From Agrococcus sp. KRD186 (GTDB taxonomy: Bacteria > Actinomycetota > Actinomycetes > Actinomycetales > Microbacteriaceae): DNA of 64,000 bases. Below, piece after piece: positions 26,175-34,203 of the stretch. The translations under genes were made by a program, and so were the position numbers. The notes under the pieces are model-generated. The model was given only the letters and a program-made list of their open reading frames with translations, had not been told where the DNA came from and made no database searches. Numbering within the stretch: position 1 is the stretch's first letter; each line of letters opens with the position of its first letter. The stretch is taken from contig NZ_JABFAP010000001.1 of the NCBI RefSeq assembly GCF_017168255.1, positions 2,660,449 to 2,724,448 on the forward strand, given 5' to 3'.

Positions 26175-26975
26175 CGCACCAGGCCGCCAGGCGCGCGCGA
26201 GCAGCAGCACCGCGATGGCACTCACGAGCAGCAGCAGCGACAGGGCGATCGCCGTCGCCTGGGTGGCGCCGGTGCCGTGGAAGGCGGTGTAGATCGCCAG
26301 CGGCATCGTGCGGGTCACCCCCGGCGCGTTGCCGGCGAAGATCGCGGTGGCGCCGAACTCGCCCAGGGCGCGCGCGAAGCACAGCGTGGTGCCGGCCAGC
26401 AGCCCGGGTGCCGCCAGCGGCAGGGTGACGCGCAGCAGCACCGTCCACGGGGGCGCACCGAGCGACGCCGCCGTGCGCTCGAGCGCGATGCCGCGGGCGC
26501 GCACCGTGCCCTCGATCGCCAGCACCAGGAACGGCAGCGACACGAAGGTCTGCGCGAGCACCACCGCGGAGGTCGTGAACGGCACCTCCACGCCCCAGAC
26601 CGCCAGCACGCGGCCGAGCGGGCCGTCGCGCCCCAGCAGCGCCAGCAGCGCCACCCCGTCGACCAGCGGCGGCAGCACCAGCGGAATCGTCACGATCGCG
26701 CGCAGCCACGCGGCAGTGCGGTCGCCCGCCCTGGCGATCGCGATCGCCAGCGGCGCCCCGAGCAGCAGGCAGATCGCGGTGGCCAGCAGCGCGGTGCCGA
26801 GCGAGAGGCCGAGCGCGCTGAGCGCCTCCGGCGAGGCGATGTCGGCGCCCAGGCTCGCCCATTCGACCTGCCCCACCAGCGCGGCCATCGGCACCACCAG
26901 CAGCAGCAGCCCGACCACGATCGGCACTGCGAGCACCGGCGGCCACGGCCACGACGCATCCGTTCGCCCGGTCAC
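26154..26975 (-). CDS. modB: Molybdate ABC transporter, permease
   Basis: Membrane channel of the molybdate importer: 273 residues with about six helices and the permease loop that docks ModC (EFGATAIFAGN, preceded by LGAPPWTVLLRVTLPLAAPG). The GTG start at 26975 overlaps the modA stop. Its last codons run into the repeated ribosome-site tract, and the stop TGA overlaps one of the repeated ATG codons. Confidence 0.95.
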   Translation of the reverse strand: MTGRTDASWPWPPVLAVPIVVGLLLLVVPMAALVGQVEWASLGADIASPEALSALGLSLGTALLATAICLLLGAPLAIAIARAGDRTAAWLRAIVTIPLVLPPLVDGVALLALLGRDGPLGRVLAVWGVEVPFTTSAVVLAQTFVSLPFLVLAIEGTVRARGIALERTAASLGAPPWTVLLRVTLPLAAPGLLAGTTLCFARALGEFGATAIFAGNAPGVTRTMPLAIYTAFHGTGATQATAIALSLLLLVSAIAVLLLARAWRPGAMTGSVR

Positions 26976-27733
26976 GGCGCCCCGAACCCGAGGCCGTCGA
27001 GCACGGCGCGGCCCTCATCGCCGGCGATGAAGCGCACGAGCTCGGCCGCCAGCTGCGGCTCGGGCGAGTCGAGCACCACGGCGGCCATCGCGCGGTTGAC
27101 GACCTGCTCGGCGCCGGCGACCGCGATGGTCTCGACCGAAGCGGATGCGGCTGCGTCGGTCGAGTAGACGAGTCCGGCGTCGACCGCGTCCGCCTCGACC
27201 TTCGCGAGCACCCCGCGCACGCTCTGCTCGAGGCTCACCGGCCGCACGTCGAGCCCGTGCAGCGCCAGCAGGCGCGCGGAGGCGGCGCCGCACGGCACCT
27301 CGGGGGCGCAGAGCACGGTGGAGACGTCGGCCAGGTCGGCGAGCCCGCGCACGCCACCCGGGTTGCCCGACGGCACGACGATCACGAGCCGGTTGGTCGC
27401 CAGCGGCACCGGCTCGCCGACCAGCTCGGCCACGCCCGCCATGCTGGGCTCGTCGGCCGAGACGAAGACGTCGTAGGGCGCGCCGGCGCGGATCTGGGTG
27501 GCGAGGGTGGCGGAGCCGTCGCTCACGATCGGCCGCACGTCGATGCCCGGGCGGGTGCGCTCGAAGGCCTCGGCGATCGTGGCCATCGCCTCGGCGAGCG
27601 ATGCGGCCGAGGCGATCGTGAGGGCGGCGGTCGGCTCGTCGCCGGGAGCTGCCGGGCCGCCGCCGTCCGCGGGGCTGCACCCCGCGAGCAGCAGCGCCGC
27701 CGCGACCGCCGCCGCCACCCGGCGCCGCATCAT
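26972..27733 (-). CDS. modA: Molybdate-binding lipoprotein
   Basis: Extracytoplasmic molybdate/tungstate-binding protein of the importer, 253 residues, lipid-anchored by the lipobox LLAGCS. Family features are IASAASLAEAMATIAEAFER, YDVFVSADEPSM, and the hinge region VDAGLVYSTDA. A disulfide is likely between the two cysteines in VLCAPEVPCG. The ATG at 27733 overlaps the stop of the upstream regulator gene (ATGA). Confidence 0.94.
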   Translation of the reverse strand: MMRRRVAAAVAAALLLAGCSPADGGGPAAPGDEPTAALTIASAASLAEAMATIAEAFERTRPGIDVRPIVSDGSATLATQIRAGAPYDVFVSADEPSMAGVAELVGEPVPLATNRLVIVVPSGNPGGVRGLADLADVSTVLCAPEVPCGAASARLLALHGLDVRPVSLEQSVRGVLAKVEADAVDAGLVYSTDAAASASVETIAVAGAEQVVNRAMAAVVLDSPEPQLAAELVRFIAGDEGRAVLDGLGFGAP

Positions 27734-28122
27734 GCCCTCGGCGTCTCGACCACGACGTGGGTCGCCTTCACGACCGCCGCCGCCAGCGAGCCGATCTCGA
27801 GCCCCAGCTCGTCGACCGCCTCGGCCGAGAGCAGCGAGACGACCCGGTGCGGGCCCGCCTGGATGTCGACCTGCGCCATGACGCCGTCGCGCTGCACGCG
27901 CACGACCAGCCCCACGAAACGGTTGCGGGCGCTCGAGCGCGTGCCGTCGGGGTCGGCGGGCGCCGCGGCCAGCTCGAGCGCCTTGGCGGCGAGCGCGTCG
28001 CCGGGCACCTCGATCGGCCGGCCCTCGCCCACCGGCAGCTCGCCCTGCTCGATCCATCGGCGCACGGTGTCGTCGCTGACCCCGAGCAGCTGCGCCGCCT
28101 GCGCCACCTTGAACGACTGCAT
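27730..28122 (-). CDS. HTH-TOBE molybdate-responsive regulator or pterin-binding protein
   Basis: A 130-residue protein with an N-terminal excisionase/MerR-like helix-turn-helix (AAQLLGVSDDTVRRWIEQGEL, residues ~9-29) and a C-terminal TOBE/Mop domain (NRFVGLVVRVQRDGVMAQVDI and SLAAAVVKATHVVVE) that binds molybdate in this fold. It is the first gene of the modABC-P450 operon and probably controls it by sensing molybdate, as ModE does elsewhere; that is inference. ATG at 28122 faces moeB across 109 bases. Confidence 0.88.
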   Translation of the reverse strand: MQSFKVAQAAQLLGVSDDTVRRWIEQGELPVGEGRPIEVPGDALAAKALELAAAPADPDGTRSSARNRFVGLVVRVQRDGVMAQVDIQAGPHRVVSLLSAEAVDELGLEIGSLAAAVVKATHVVVETPRA

Positions 28123-28219
28123 GCGCCGACCGTATCGCCGCAGATGCGGAGAATCCAGCCTGATTTCGGGTGATCTGCGACTGCGTGGCCCGATCGTAGC
28201 CGTACGGCAGCGTTCCGCG

Positions 28220-28225
28220 TAGCCT
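28220..28225 (+). promoter_or_regulatory. -10 box of the moeB operon
   Basis: TAGCCT followed by exactly 6 bases and the moeB ATG, so the transcript probably starts at the start codon. Confidence 0.5.
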
Positions 28226-28231
28226 GGCGGC

Positions 28232-29317
28232 ATGGGAATGGCCCCGCTGGTCGAGCCGATCGCCGCGCTGTCGGAGCGCGAGCGCCTGCGCACCGCGCGC
28301 CACGCGCGCCTGCCCCAGCTGGGCGAGCTCGGCCAGCGCCGGCTGGCAGCCGCGCACGTCGCGATCATCGGCGCCGGCGGGCTCGGCTCGCCGCTCGTGC
28401 TCGCCCTCGCCTCCGCGGGCGTCGGCACCCTCACCGTGATCGACGACGACGTGGTCGAGATCTCGAACCTGCACCGGCAGGTCATCCATCGGCTCAGCGA
28501 TGTCGGCTCGCCCAAGGTCGACTCCGCCGCCCGCGTGGCGCCGGAGCTCTCCGAGACGCGAGTGGTGCCGCTCGAGCTGCGGCTCACGCCGGCGAACACC
28601 GCCGACGCCCTGCGCGGCGCGCACCTGGTGATCGACGGTTCCGACAGCTTCGACACTCGGGCGATGGTCGCGAGCGCCTGCGAGCAGCTCGGCGTGCCGC
28701 TCGTGTGGGGGACGATCCAGGCCTTCGACGCGCAGGTGACCGTCTTCTGGAGCGCGCCGCCCGTGGGCGTCGCCCCGGTGGTGCTCGCCGACCTGCATCC
28801 GCCGGAGTCGGTCGGCGAGCTGCCCTCATGCGCGCAGGTCGGGGTGATGGGCGCGCTGTGCCTGCAGGTGGGCTCGCTGATGGCGCTCGAGGCGATCAAG
28901 CTCATCACCGGCGTGGGGGAGAGCCTGCTCGGTCGGGTGCTCGTCATCGATGGGCTGCGCGCGACGCAGCGCGAGCTGCGCGTGCGCCCCGCACGGGCCG
29001 CCGCACTGCCGGGCGCCGCGCCGCGCGTGCGCGAGGTGGGGGAAGCCGCCCTGGCCGGGGCGCGCGTGCTCGACGTGCGCGAGCATGACGAGGTGGCAGC
29101 GGGCATGATCCCCGGCGCGCAGCACCTGCCGCTCGCCGCGCTGCTCGCCGACCCGCGCGCGGCCGCCGGCGACGGCGAGCAGACGGTCGTCGTGTGCCGC
29201 ACGGGCCCGCGCGCGCACGCCGCCGCCGCGGCGCTGCAGGCGGTGGGCGTCGACGCCGCGGTGCTCGCGGGCGGGATGCTCGCGTGGGACGCCCGGCGGC
29301 AGGGCGCCCGGGCGTGA
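28232..29317 (+). CDS. moeB: Molybdopterin-synthase sulfurylase: ThiF/MoeB domain with rhodanese
   Basis: Adenylates the MoaD C-terminus so that it can take up sulfur. The 361-residue protein has an E1-like domain (IIGAGGLGSPLVLALASAGV near residue 46, VIDDDVVEISNLHRQ, and the DGSDSFDTR loop) and a rhodanese domain from about residue 262 with the sulfur-carrying Cys in VVVCRTGP. The two CxxC zinc pairs of E. coli MoeB are not present; only single cysteines remain. It begins a coupled operon moeB-moeA-moaC-mobA-DUF6457-moaD. Confidence 0.9.
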   Translation: MGMAPLVEPIAALSERERLRTARHARLPQLGELGQRRLAAAHVAIIGAGGLGSPLVLALASAGVGTLTVIDDDVVEISNLHRQVIHRLSDVGSPKVDSAARVAPELSETRVVPLELRLTPANTADALRGAHLVIDGSDSFDTRAMVASACEQLGVPLVWGTIQAFDAQVTVFWSAPPVGVAPVVLADLHPPESVGELPSCAQVGVMGALCLQVGSLMALEAIKLITGVGESLLGRVLVIDGLRATQRELRVRPARAAALPGAAPRVREVGEAALAGARVLDVREHDEVAAGMIPGAQHLPLAALLADPRAAAGDGEQTVVVCRTGPRAHAAAAALQAVGVDAAVLAGGMLAWDARRQGARA

Positions 29318-30543
29318 CCGGCGCGCCGATCGAGGTCGAGGCGCAGCTCGCGACCGTGCTCGCACGCGTGCGCGCGCTGCCGACGGAGACGCTGCCGGTC
29401 GCGCTCGCGCTCGGCCGCGTGCTGCGCGAGCCGGTGCGCGCCCTGGTCGACATCCCGGTGTTCGACAACTCGGCGATGGACGGCTTCGCGGTGTGCTTCG
29501 ACGACCTCGCCGCGCTGCCGGCGCGGCTCGCGGTGGTCGCCGATGTGCCGGCCGGCTCGGGCCTCGACCCCGCGCTCGAGGCGGGGCAGGCCGCGCGCAT
29601 CATGACCGGCGCACCGATGCCGACGGCCGCCGACACGGTCGTGCCGTTCGAGGACACCGCGGGCGGCCTCGCCGACTCGCTCGGCGTCGTCGAGGTGCTG
29701 CGCGCACCGGCCGCGCGCGGCCGCCACGTGCGCCGCCGCGGCGAGGATCTGCGCGCCGGCGACCCCCTGCTGGCACCCGGCGTGCGGCTCAGCCCGCTCG
29801 CGCTGCAGGCGATCGCCGCGGCAGGGGTGCCGCAGGCGATCGTGTCGCGCCGGCCGCGCGTGGCGGTGGTCTCCACGGGCGCCGAGCTCGTGACCGCGGG
29901 CGCTGCGCTGCGGCGCGGCCAGATCCCCGAGTCGAACAGCGTGCTGCTCGCGGCGCTCGCGGCCGACGCGGGGGCCGAGGTCGTGCTGGTGCGCACGGTG
30001 GGCGACGGCGGCGACGACCTGGTCGCGGCGGTCGCCGAGGCCGAGGCCGCCGGCGCCGACGCCCTGGTGAGCAGCGGTGGCGTGAGCGCCGGCGCCTACG
30101 AGCCGGTGCGCGCGGCGCTCAGCGGCACGATGACCTTCACGAAGGTCGCGATGCAGCCGGGCAAGCCGCAGGGCTTCGGCGAGACCGCCGGCGGCATGCT
30201 GCTGTTCGGCCTGCCCGGCAACCCGGTGAGCGCGGCCGTCTCGTTCGAGGTCTTCGTGCGCCCGGCGCTGCAGGCGATGCAGGGTGCGGGCGAGCTCGCG
30301 CGACCGGCGCTGCGGCTGCCGGCCGCGGTCGGCTGGCGATGCCCGCCCGGGCGGCGGCAGTATCTGCCCGCCGCGATCGACCGATCCGACCCGGCGCGCT
30401 GGCGCGTCGCCCCAGCGACGGCCGGCGGCTCCGGATCGCACCTCGCGGGCGGGCTCGCGCACGCCGAGGCGTACGCGGTGGTGCCGGCGCAGACCGAGCA
30501 GGTGACCGAGGGCGACCTCGTCGATGTCATGGTGGTCGCATGA
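29314..30543 (+). CDS. moeA: Molybdopterin molybdenumtransferase
   Basis: Inserts molybdenum into adenylylated molybdopterin. The 409-residue protein has the typical blocks DNSAMDGFAV, RIMTGAPMPTAADTVVPFED, RRGEDLRAGD, VSTGAELV, SSGGVSAGAYEPV, MQPGKPQGFG and LPGNPVSA. GTG at 29314 overlaps the moeB stop; the stop overlaps the moaC ATG, so both junctions are translationally coupled. Confidence 0.96.
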   Translation: MTGAPIEVEAQLATVLARVRALPTETLPVALALGRVLREPVRALVDIPVFDNSAMDGFAVCFDDLAALPARLAVVADVPAGSGLDPALEAGQAARIMTGAPMPTAADTVVPFEDTAGGLADSLGVVEVLRAPAARGRHVRRRGEDLRAGDPLLAPGVRLSPLALQAIAAAGVPQAIVSRRPRVAVVSTGAELVTAGAALRRGQIPESNSVLLAALAADAGAEVVLVRTVGDGGDDLVAAVAEAEAAGADALVSSGGVSAGAYEPVRAALSGTMTFTKVAMQPGKPQGFGETAGGMLLFGLPGNPVSAAVSFEVFVRPALQAMQGAGELARPALRLPAAVGWRCPPGRRQYLPAAIDRSDPARWRVAPATAGGSGSHLAGGLAHAEAYAVVPAQTEQVTEGDLVDVMVVA

Positions 30544-31016
30544 GCTTCACGCATCTGGATGCCGCCGGGCACGCCCGCATGGTCGATGTCACCGGCAAGA
30601 CGCCCACCGTCCGCGCCGCGACCGCGCGCGGCTCGGTGCGCTGCAGCGCCGAGGTGATCGCCGCGCTGCGCGACGGCACCGTGCCCAAGGGCGACGTGCT
30701 CGCGCTCGCCCGCATCGCCGGCATCCAGGCGGCCAAGCGCACCGCAGAGCTGCTGCCGCTCGCGCACGTGATCGGCGTCCACGGGGCCGCCGTCGACCTG
30801 GCCGTCGTCGACGACGGCGTCGAGATCGAGGCCACCGTGCGCACCGCCGACCGCACGGGGGTCGAGATGGAGGCGATCACCGCCGTCTCGGTCGCCGCGC
30901 TCGCGGTGATCGACATGGTGAAGGGCATGGATCGGCTCGCCTCGATCGAGCACGTGCGCATCGTGGCGAAGGAGGGCGGCCGCTCCGGCACCTGGGTGCG
31001 GCCGCAGGCGGACTGA
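30540..31016 (+). CDS. moaC: Cyclic pyranopterin monophosphate synthase
   Basis: Completes the MoaA reaction to cyclic pyranopterin monophosphate. The 158-residue protein has MVDVTGKTPT at the start, the active-site segments KRTAELLPLAHVI and TGVEMEAITAVSVAALAVID, and the end KEGGRSGTW. ATG at 30540 overlaps the moeA stop. Confidence 0.96.
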   Translation: MSFTHLDAAGHARMVDVTGKTPTVRAATARGSVRCSAEVIAALRDGTVPKGDVLALARIAGIQAAKRTAELLPLAHVIGVHGAAVDLAVVDDGVEIEATVRTADRTGVEMEAITAVSVAALAVIDMVKGMDRLASIEHVRIVAKEGGRSGTWVRPQAD

Positions 31017-31023
31017 GCGACCG

Positions 31024-31689
31024 ATGAGCGAGCCGGCGACCGATGCCGCAGCCCCGGCGGGCGGCTGCGCGGCGGTGCTGCTCGCGGGCGGGCGCGGCTC
31101 GCGCATGGGCGGCGTGCACAAGCCGCTGCTCGAGGTCGGCGGGCGCAGCCTGCTGCAGCTCGCGATCGACGCCGCCGAGGCGCTCGGCTGCAGTCCGGTG
31201 ACCGTCGCGGGCCCGGTGGCGGATGCGGTGGGCGCGCACGTGCGCTGGGTGCGGGAGCAGCCGCCGCTCGGCGGGCCGGCAGCCGGCATCGTGGCGGCGC
31301 TCGCGGAGCCGGCGTCGGCGCCTGAGCCCGCGTGGACCCTCGTGCTCGCGTGCGATCAGCCGGCGGCACCCGCCGCCGCGCTGCGGCTGCGCGACGGCAT
31401 CGAGGCGCTGCCGGCGGGGCTCGACGGCCGCTGCCTCGCGGTCGGCGGACGCGCGCAGTGGCTGTGCGGGCTCTACCGCACGAGCGCGCTGCGCTCTGCG
31501 GCGGCAGCGCTGCCGGAGTCGGGCGCTGGCGCCTCGATGCGGATGCTGCTGGCGCGGCTCGCGCTCGAGCTCGCCGACGCGCCAGCAGCGCTGGCGGCGG
31601 ACGTCGACACCTGGGACGATCTGGAGCAGGCACGTGCTCGGGCCGACGCGGCGCGAGCGACCGAGGACAGCCAGGAGGAGGCGCTATGA
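31024..31689 (+). CDS. mobA: Molybdenum cofactor guanylyltransferase
   Basis: Adds GMP to molybdopterin, making the bis-MGD cofactor that NarG needs. The 221-residue protein has the nucleotide-binding start AAVLLAGGRGSRMGGVHKPL, with a conserved Lys, followed by LVLACDQP, where the Asp binds metal. It follows moaC by 7 bases, and its stop overlaps the ATG of the small DUF6457-like gene. Confidence 0.92.
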   Translation: MSEPATDAAAPAGGCAAVLLAGGRGSRMGGVHKPLLEVGGRSLLQLAIDAAEALGCSPVTVAGPVADAVGAHVRWVREQPPLGGPAAGIVAALAEPASAPEPAWTLVLACDQPAAPAAALRLRDGIEALPAGLDGRCLAVGGRAQWLCGLYRTSALRSAAAALPESGAGASMRMLLARLALELADAPAALAADVDTWDDLEQARARADAARATEDSQEEAL

Positions 31690-31985
31690 GCACCGCACAC
31701 ACCCTGCCGCCGGAGGCGCTCGACGAGTGGTCGGCAGCCCTGCGCACGCACTTCGACCTGCCCGCCGATGCGGTGCCGATCGCGCTCGTGCTCGATCTCG
31801 CGCGCGACGTCGCGGTCGGCGTCGCCCGCCCGGCGGCACCGCTGAGCGCGTTCGTCGCCGGCCTGGTCGCGGGCTCCCGCGGCGGCGATCCGGAGCAGAT
31901 CGAGGCCGCCGTCGCCGCCATCACGAAGCTCGCCGACCGGTGGCAGACCCGCGCCGCCACCGACAGCGTGGAGGGCTCGGCGTGA
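31686..31985 (+). CDS. DUF6457-like small protein of the molybdenum cluster
   Basis: A 99-residue helical protein (LDEWSAALRTHFDLP, VLDLARDVAVGVARPAAPL, FVAGLVAGSRGG, AAVAAITKLADRW). Its place between mobA and moaD and its composition fit the DUF6457 family, which occurs alone or fused to MobA in actinobacterial clusters; the family name is assigned from memory, without a search. No catalytic residues are evident. Both ends overlap neighbours by 4 bases. Confidence 0.65.
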   Translation: MSTAHTLPPEALDEWSAALRTHFDLPADAVPIALVLDLARDVAVGVARPAAPLSAFVAGLVAGSRGGDPEQIEAAVAAITKLADRWQTRAATDSVEGSA

Positions 31986-32215
31986 CCCGCGTGCGCTACT
32001 TCGCGGCCGCGCTCGAGGCCACCGGCCTCGACGAGGAGCGGCGCGGCGAGCAGACCGTCGGCGCGCTGCGCGCCGGCCTGGTCGCCGACCATCCGGGGCT
32101 CGCCGGCATCCTGTCGCAGTGCGCGGTGCTCGTCGACGGCTCTCGCGTCGACGACGCCGCCTCGCTCGCCGACGCCGAGCTCGTCGACGTGCTGCCGCCG
32201 TTCGCGGGTGGCTGA
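31982..32215 (+). CDS. moaD: Molybdopterin synthase sulfur carrier subunit
   Basis: Ubiquitin-like 77-residue carrier whose C-terminal GG (LPPFAGG) is thiocarboxylated by the MoeB-rhodanese protein and gives sulfur to the pterin with MoaE. GTG at 31982 overlaps the upstream stop. It ends the plus-strand operon, 34 bases from the convergent moaE. Confidence 0.93.
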   Translation: MTRVRYFAAALEATGLDEERRGEQTVGALRAGLVADHPGLAGILSQCAVLVDGSRVDDAASLADAELVDVLPPFAGG

Positions 32216-32249
32216 GCCGCGGCCGCCAAGGCTCCACCCGGGCGAGCGG

Positions 32250-32720
32250 TCAGCCGCCGAGCCCCTGCCACTGCGCGGACCCGTCGGCGGCGTGCTGCCG
32301 CTTCCACACCGGCAGCTCCAGCTTGATCGTCTCGATCACGGCGCGGCAGACGGTGAAGGCCTCATCGCGGTGCGGCGCGGCGACCGCGATCACGACCGCC
32401 AGATCGCCCACCTGCAGCGTGCCGACGCGGTGGCTCACCGCCACCACCGCCCGCGTGCCCGCGGCGGCGCGCTCGGCGATGCCGCGCAGCGCCGCCGACG
32501 CATCCGGGTGCGCCGAGTACTCGAGCGCGACGACCGGCGCGCTCGCGTGCGGGTCGTGATCGCGCACGCGGCCGATGAAGGTGGAGATCGCGCCGGCGGT
32601 GTCGTCCTCCACCGCGGCCAGGTGCGCCGCCAGGTCGAGCGGCACGGTCTCGACGCGCGCGAGGCGCACGGCACCGGCCCCGGGGCCGGCAGCGGCGCCG
32701 GCGTGCATCGCCTCGCTCAT
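32250..32720 (-). CDS. moaE: Molybdopterin synthase catalytic subunit
   Basis: Large subunit of molybdopterin synthase; with MoaD it converts cyclic pyranopterin monophosphate to molybdopterin. The 156-residue protein has STFIGRVRDHD, LEYSAHPDA, the VSHRVGTLQVGD segment and the active-site Lys region KLELPVWKRQ. The first 12 residues before MHAGA vary and the second ATG (32708) is possible. The ATG at 32720 overlaps the mog stop. Confidence 0.95.
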   Translation of the reverse strand: MSEAMHAGAAAGPGAGAVRLARVETVPLDLAAHLAAVEDDTAGAISTFIGRVRDHDPHASAPVVALEYSAHPDASAALRGIAERAAAGTRAVVAVSHRVGTLQVGDLAVVIAVAAPHRDEAFTVCRAVIETIKLELPVWKRQHAADGSAQWQGLGG

Positions 32721-33196
32721 CGGTGATCACCGCCGCCCAGCTGGCTCGCGACGTGGTCGGCGACCCGCAGCACCGCCTCGACCCCGTCGGCGACCCCGCC
32801 GGGGGAGCCGGGGAGGTTCACGATCAGCGCGCCGCCCGCGATGCCCGCGAGACCGCGGGAGAGGAGGCCGCCGGGGGCCGCGGCCGCACCGATGCGGCGC
32901 AGCTCCTCGGCGATGCCCGGCACCGGGCGCTCGAGCACGCGGTCGGTGCCCTCCGGCGTCTGGTCGCTCGGCGCGATGCCGGTGCCTCCGCTGGTGAGCA
33001 CGAGCAGCGGCCGTGCCGCGAGGGCATCGCGCAGCGCCGCCTCGACCGAGTCCGCGCCGTCGGGCACGACGACCGCGTCGTCGCACGCGAATCCCGCCCG
33101 CCGCAGCGCCTCGACCGCGACGGGACCCGACGCATCCGCCCTCGTGCCCGCGGCGGCGCGGTCGGAGACCGTGATGACGACTGCGCGGTGCGGCAT
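32717..33196 (-). CDS. mog: Molybdopterin adenylyltransferase (MogA/MoaB)
   Basis: Adenylates molybdopterin before MoeA loads molybdenum. The 159-residue protein has VVITVSDRAAAGTRAD near the start, LTSGGTGIAPSDQTPE, and the segment NLPGSPGGVADG. The ATG lies 6 bases after TAGGCT on the minus strand (33208-33203), so it is probably leaderless. It is divergent from panC and marks the right edge of the molybdenum block. Confidence 0.94.
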   Translation of the reverse strand: MPHRAVVITVSDRAAAGTRADASGPVAVEALRRAGFACDDAVVVPDGADSVEAALRDALAARPLLVLTSGGTGIAPSDQTPEGTDRVLERPVPGIAEELRRIGAAAAPGGLLSRGLAGIAGGALIVNLPGSPGGVADGVEAVLRVADHVASQLGGGDHR

Positions 33197-33202
33197 GAGC
33201 CC

Positions 33203-33222
33203 AGCCTAGGCACCTCTAGGCT
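33203..33222. promoter_or_regulatory. Divergent -10 boxes of mog and panC
   Basis: TAGGCT on the minus strand (33208-33203) serves mog with a 6-base gap to its ATG. TAGGCT on the plus strand (33217-33222) gives panC a leader of about 22 bases holding GGAGAG. Confidence 0.45.
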
Positions 33223-33251
33223 TCTACGAGGCCCCGCACCGTGGAGAGCGC

Positions 33252-34106
33252 ATGCCCATCCAGACCCTGACCACCATCGACGACGCCCGCGCGTTCGTCG
33301 CGAGCGCCCGAGCCGAGGGCAAGCGCGTCGCGCTCGTGCCGACCATGGGCGCGCTGCACGCCGGCCATCTCGAGCTCGTGCGCGTCGCACGCGAGCACGC
33401 CGACGTCGTGATCGCGTCGGTGTTCGTCAACCCGCTGCAGTTCGGGCCGCACGAGGATCTCGCCAGGTACCCGCGCATGCCGGAGGCCGACACCGAGCAG
33501 CTCATCGTGCTCGGCGTCGAGGCGGTGTTCATGCCCTCGGTGGAAGACATGTACCCCGACGGCGGCCGCAGCGCCACGCTCGTCACCGCCGGGCACCTGG
33601 GCACGGTGCTCGAGGGCCGCAGCCGCCCTGGCCACTACGACGGGGTGCTGACGGTGGTCGCGAAGCTGTTCTCGATCGTGCAGCCCGACGTCGCCGTCTT
33701 CGGCGAGAAGGACGCCCAGCAGCTCTTCCTCGTGCGCCGCCTGGTGCGCGACCTCAACCTGCCGGTCGAGATCATCGGCGTGCCGACCGTGCGGGAGCCC
33801 GACGGCCTCGCCCTCTCGAGCCGCAACGCGATGCTCTCGGCGGGGGAGCGGCGCGACGCCCTCGCCCTCTCGCGCGCCCTCGAGGCCGCCGGCTCCGCGG
33901 CCGACCGCGGCGTCGAGTCGATGCTCGCGGCAGCCCAGTCGGTCTTCCAGTCCGACACCGGCGTGCAGCTCGACTACCTCGCGATCGTCGACCCGTGCAC
34001 CTTCGCGTTCGCCGGCGAGCAGCACCACGGCCCCGTGCAGGTGCTCGTCGCAGCCCGCGTCGGCTCTGTCCGCCTCATCGACAACGCGATCTTCAGCATC
34101 CCGTGA
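33252..34106 (+). CDS. panC: Pantoate--beta-alanine ligase
   Basis: Joins pantoate and beta-alanine with ATP to make pantothenate. The 284-residue protein has PTMGALHAGHLELVR with the HxGH nucleotide motif, VFVNPLQFGP, FGEKDAQQLF, EPDGLALSSRNAML and the family end. The ribosome site GGAGAG is 6 bases before the ATG. The usual upstream neighbour (DUF2520 gene) and downstream neighbour (lysS) are both displaced by insertions. Confidence 0.96.
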   Translation: MPIQTLTTIDDARAFVASARAEGKRVALVPTMGALHAGHLELVRVAREHADVVIASVFVNPLQFGPHEDLARYPRMPEADTEQLIVLGVEAVFMPSVEDMYPDGGRSATLVTAGHLGTVLEGRSRPGHYDGVLTVVAKLFSIVQPDVAVFGEKDAQQLFLVRRLVRDLNLPVEIIGVPTVREPDGLALSSRNAMLSAGERRDALALSRALEAAGSAADRGVESMLAAAQSVFQSDTGVQLDYLAIVDPCTFAFAGEQHHGPVQVLVAARVGSVRLIDNAIFSIP

Positions 34107-34143
34107 GCGTATAGTTTTGCAAGAAGCAAGTTCGCATCCCCCT

Positions 34144-34203
34144 GTTGCCTCATGTCAATACCTCCGCCTGGGTGCAGTCGTTGCCTCACGTCAGGATCTC
34201 CGC
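34144..34203 (+). repeat. Left double terminal repeat of the IS
   Basis: Two direct copies beginning GTTGCCTCATGTC (34144) and GTTGCCTCACGTC (34180) and ending in CTCCGC. They are likely transposase-binding sites. Confidence 0.7.

Noticed and set aside
26104-27018. Alternative minus-strand frame of 304 codons over modB
   Set aside because: The other frame gives a permease with correct hydrophobicity and the EFGA loop; this frame is Arg/Ala-rich.
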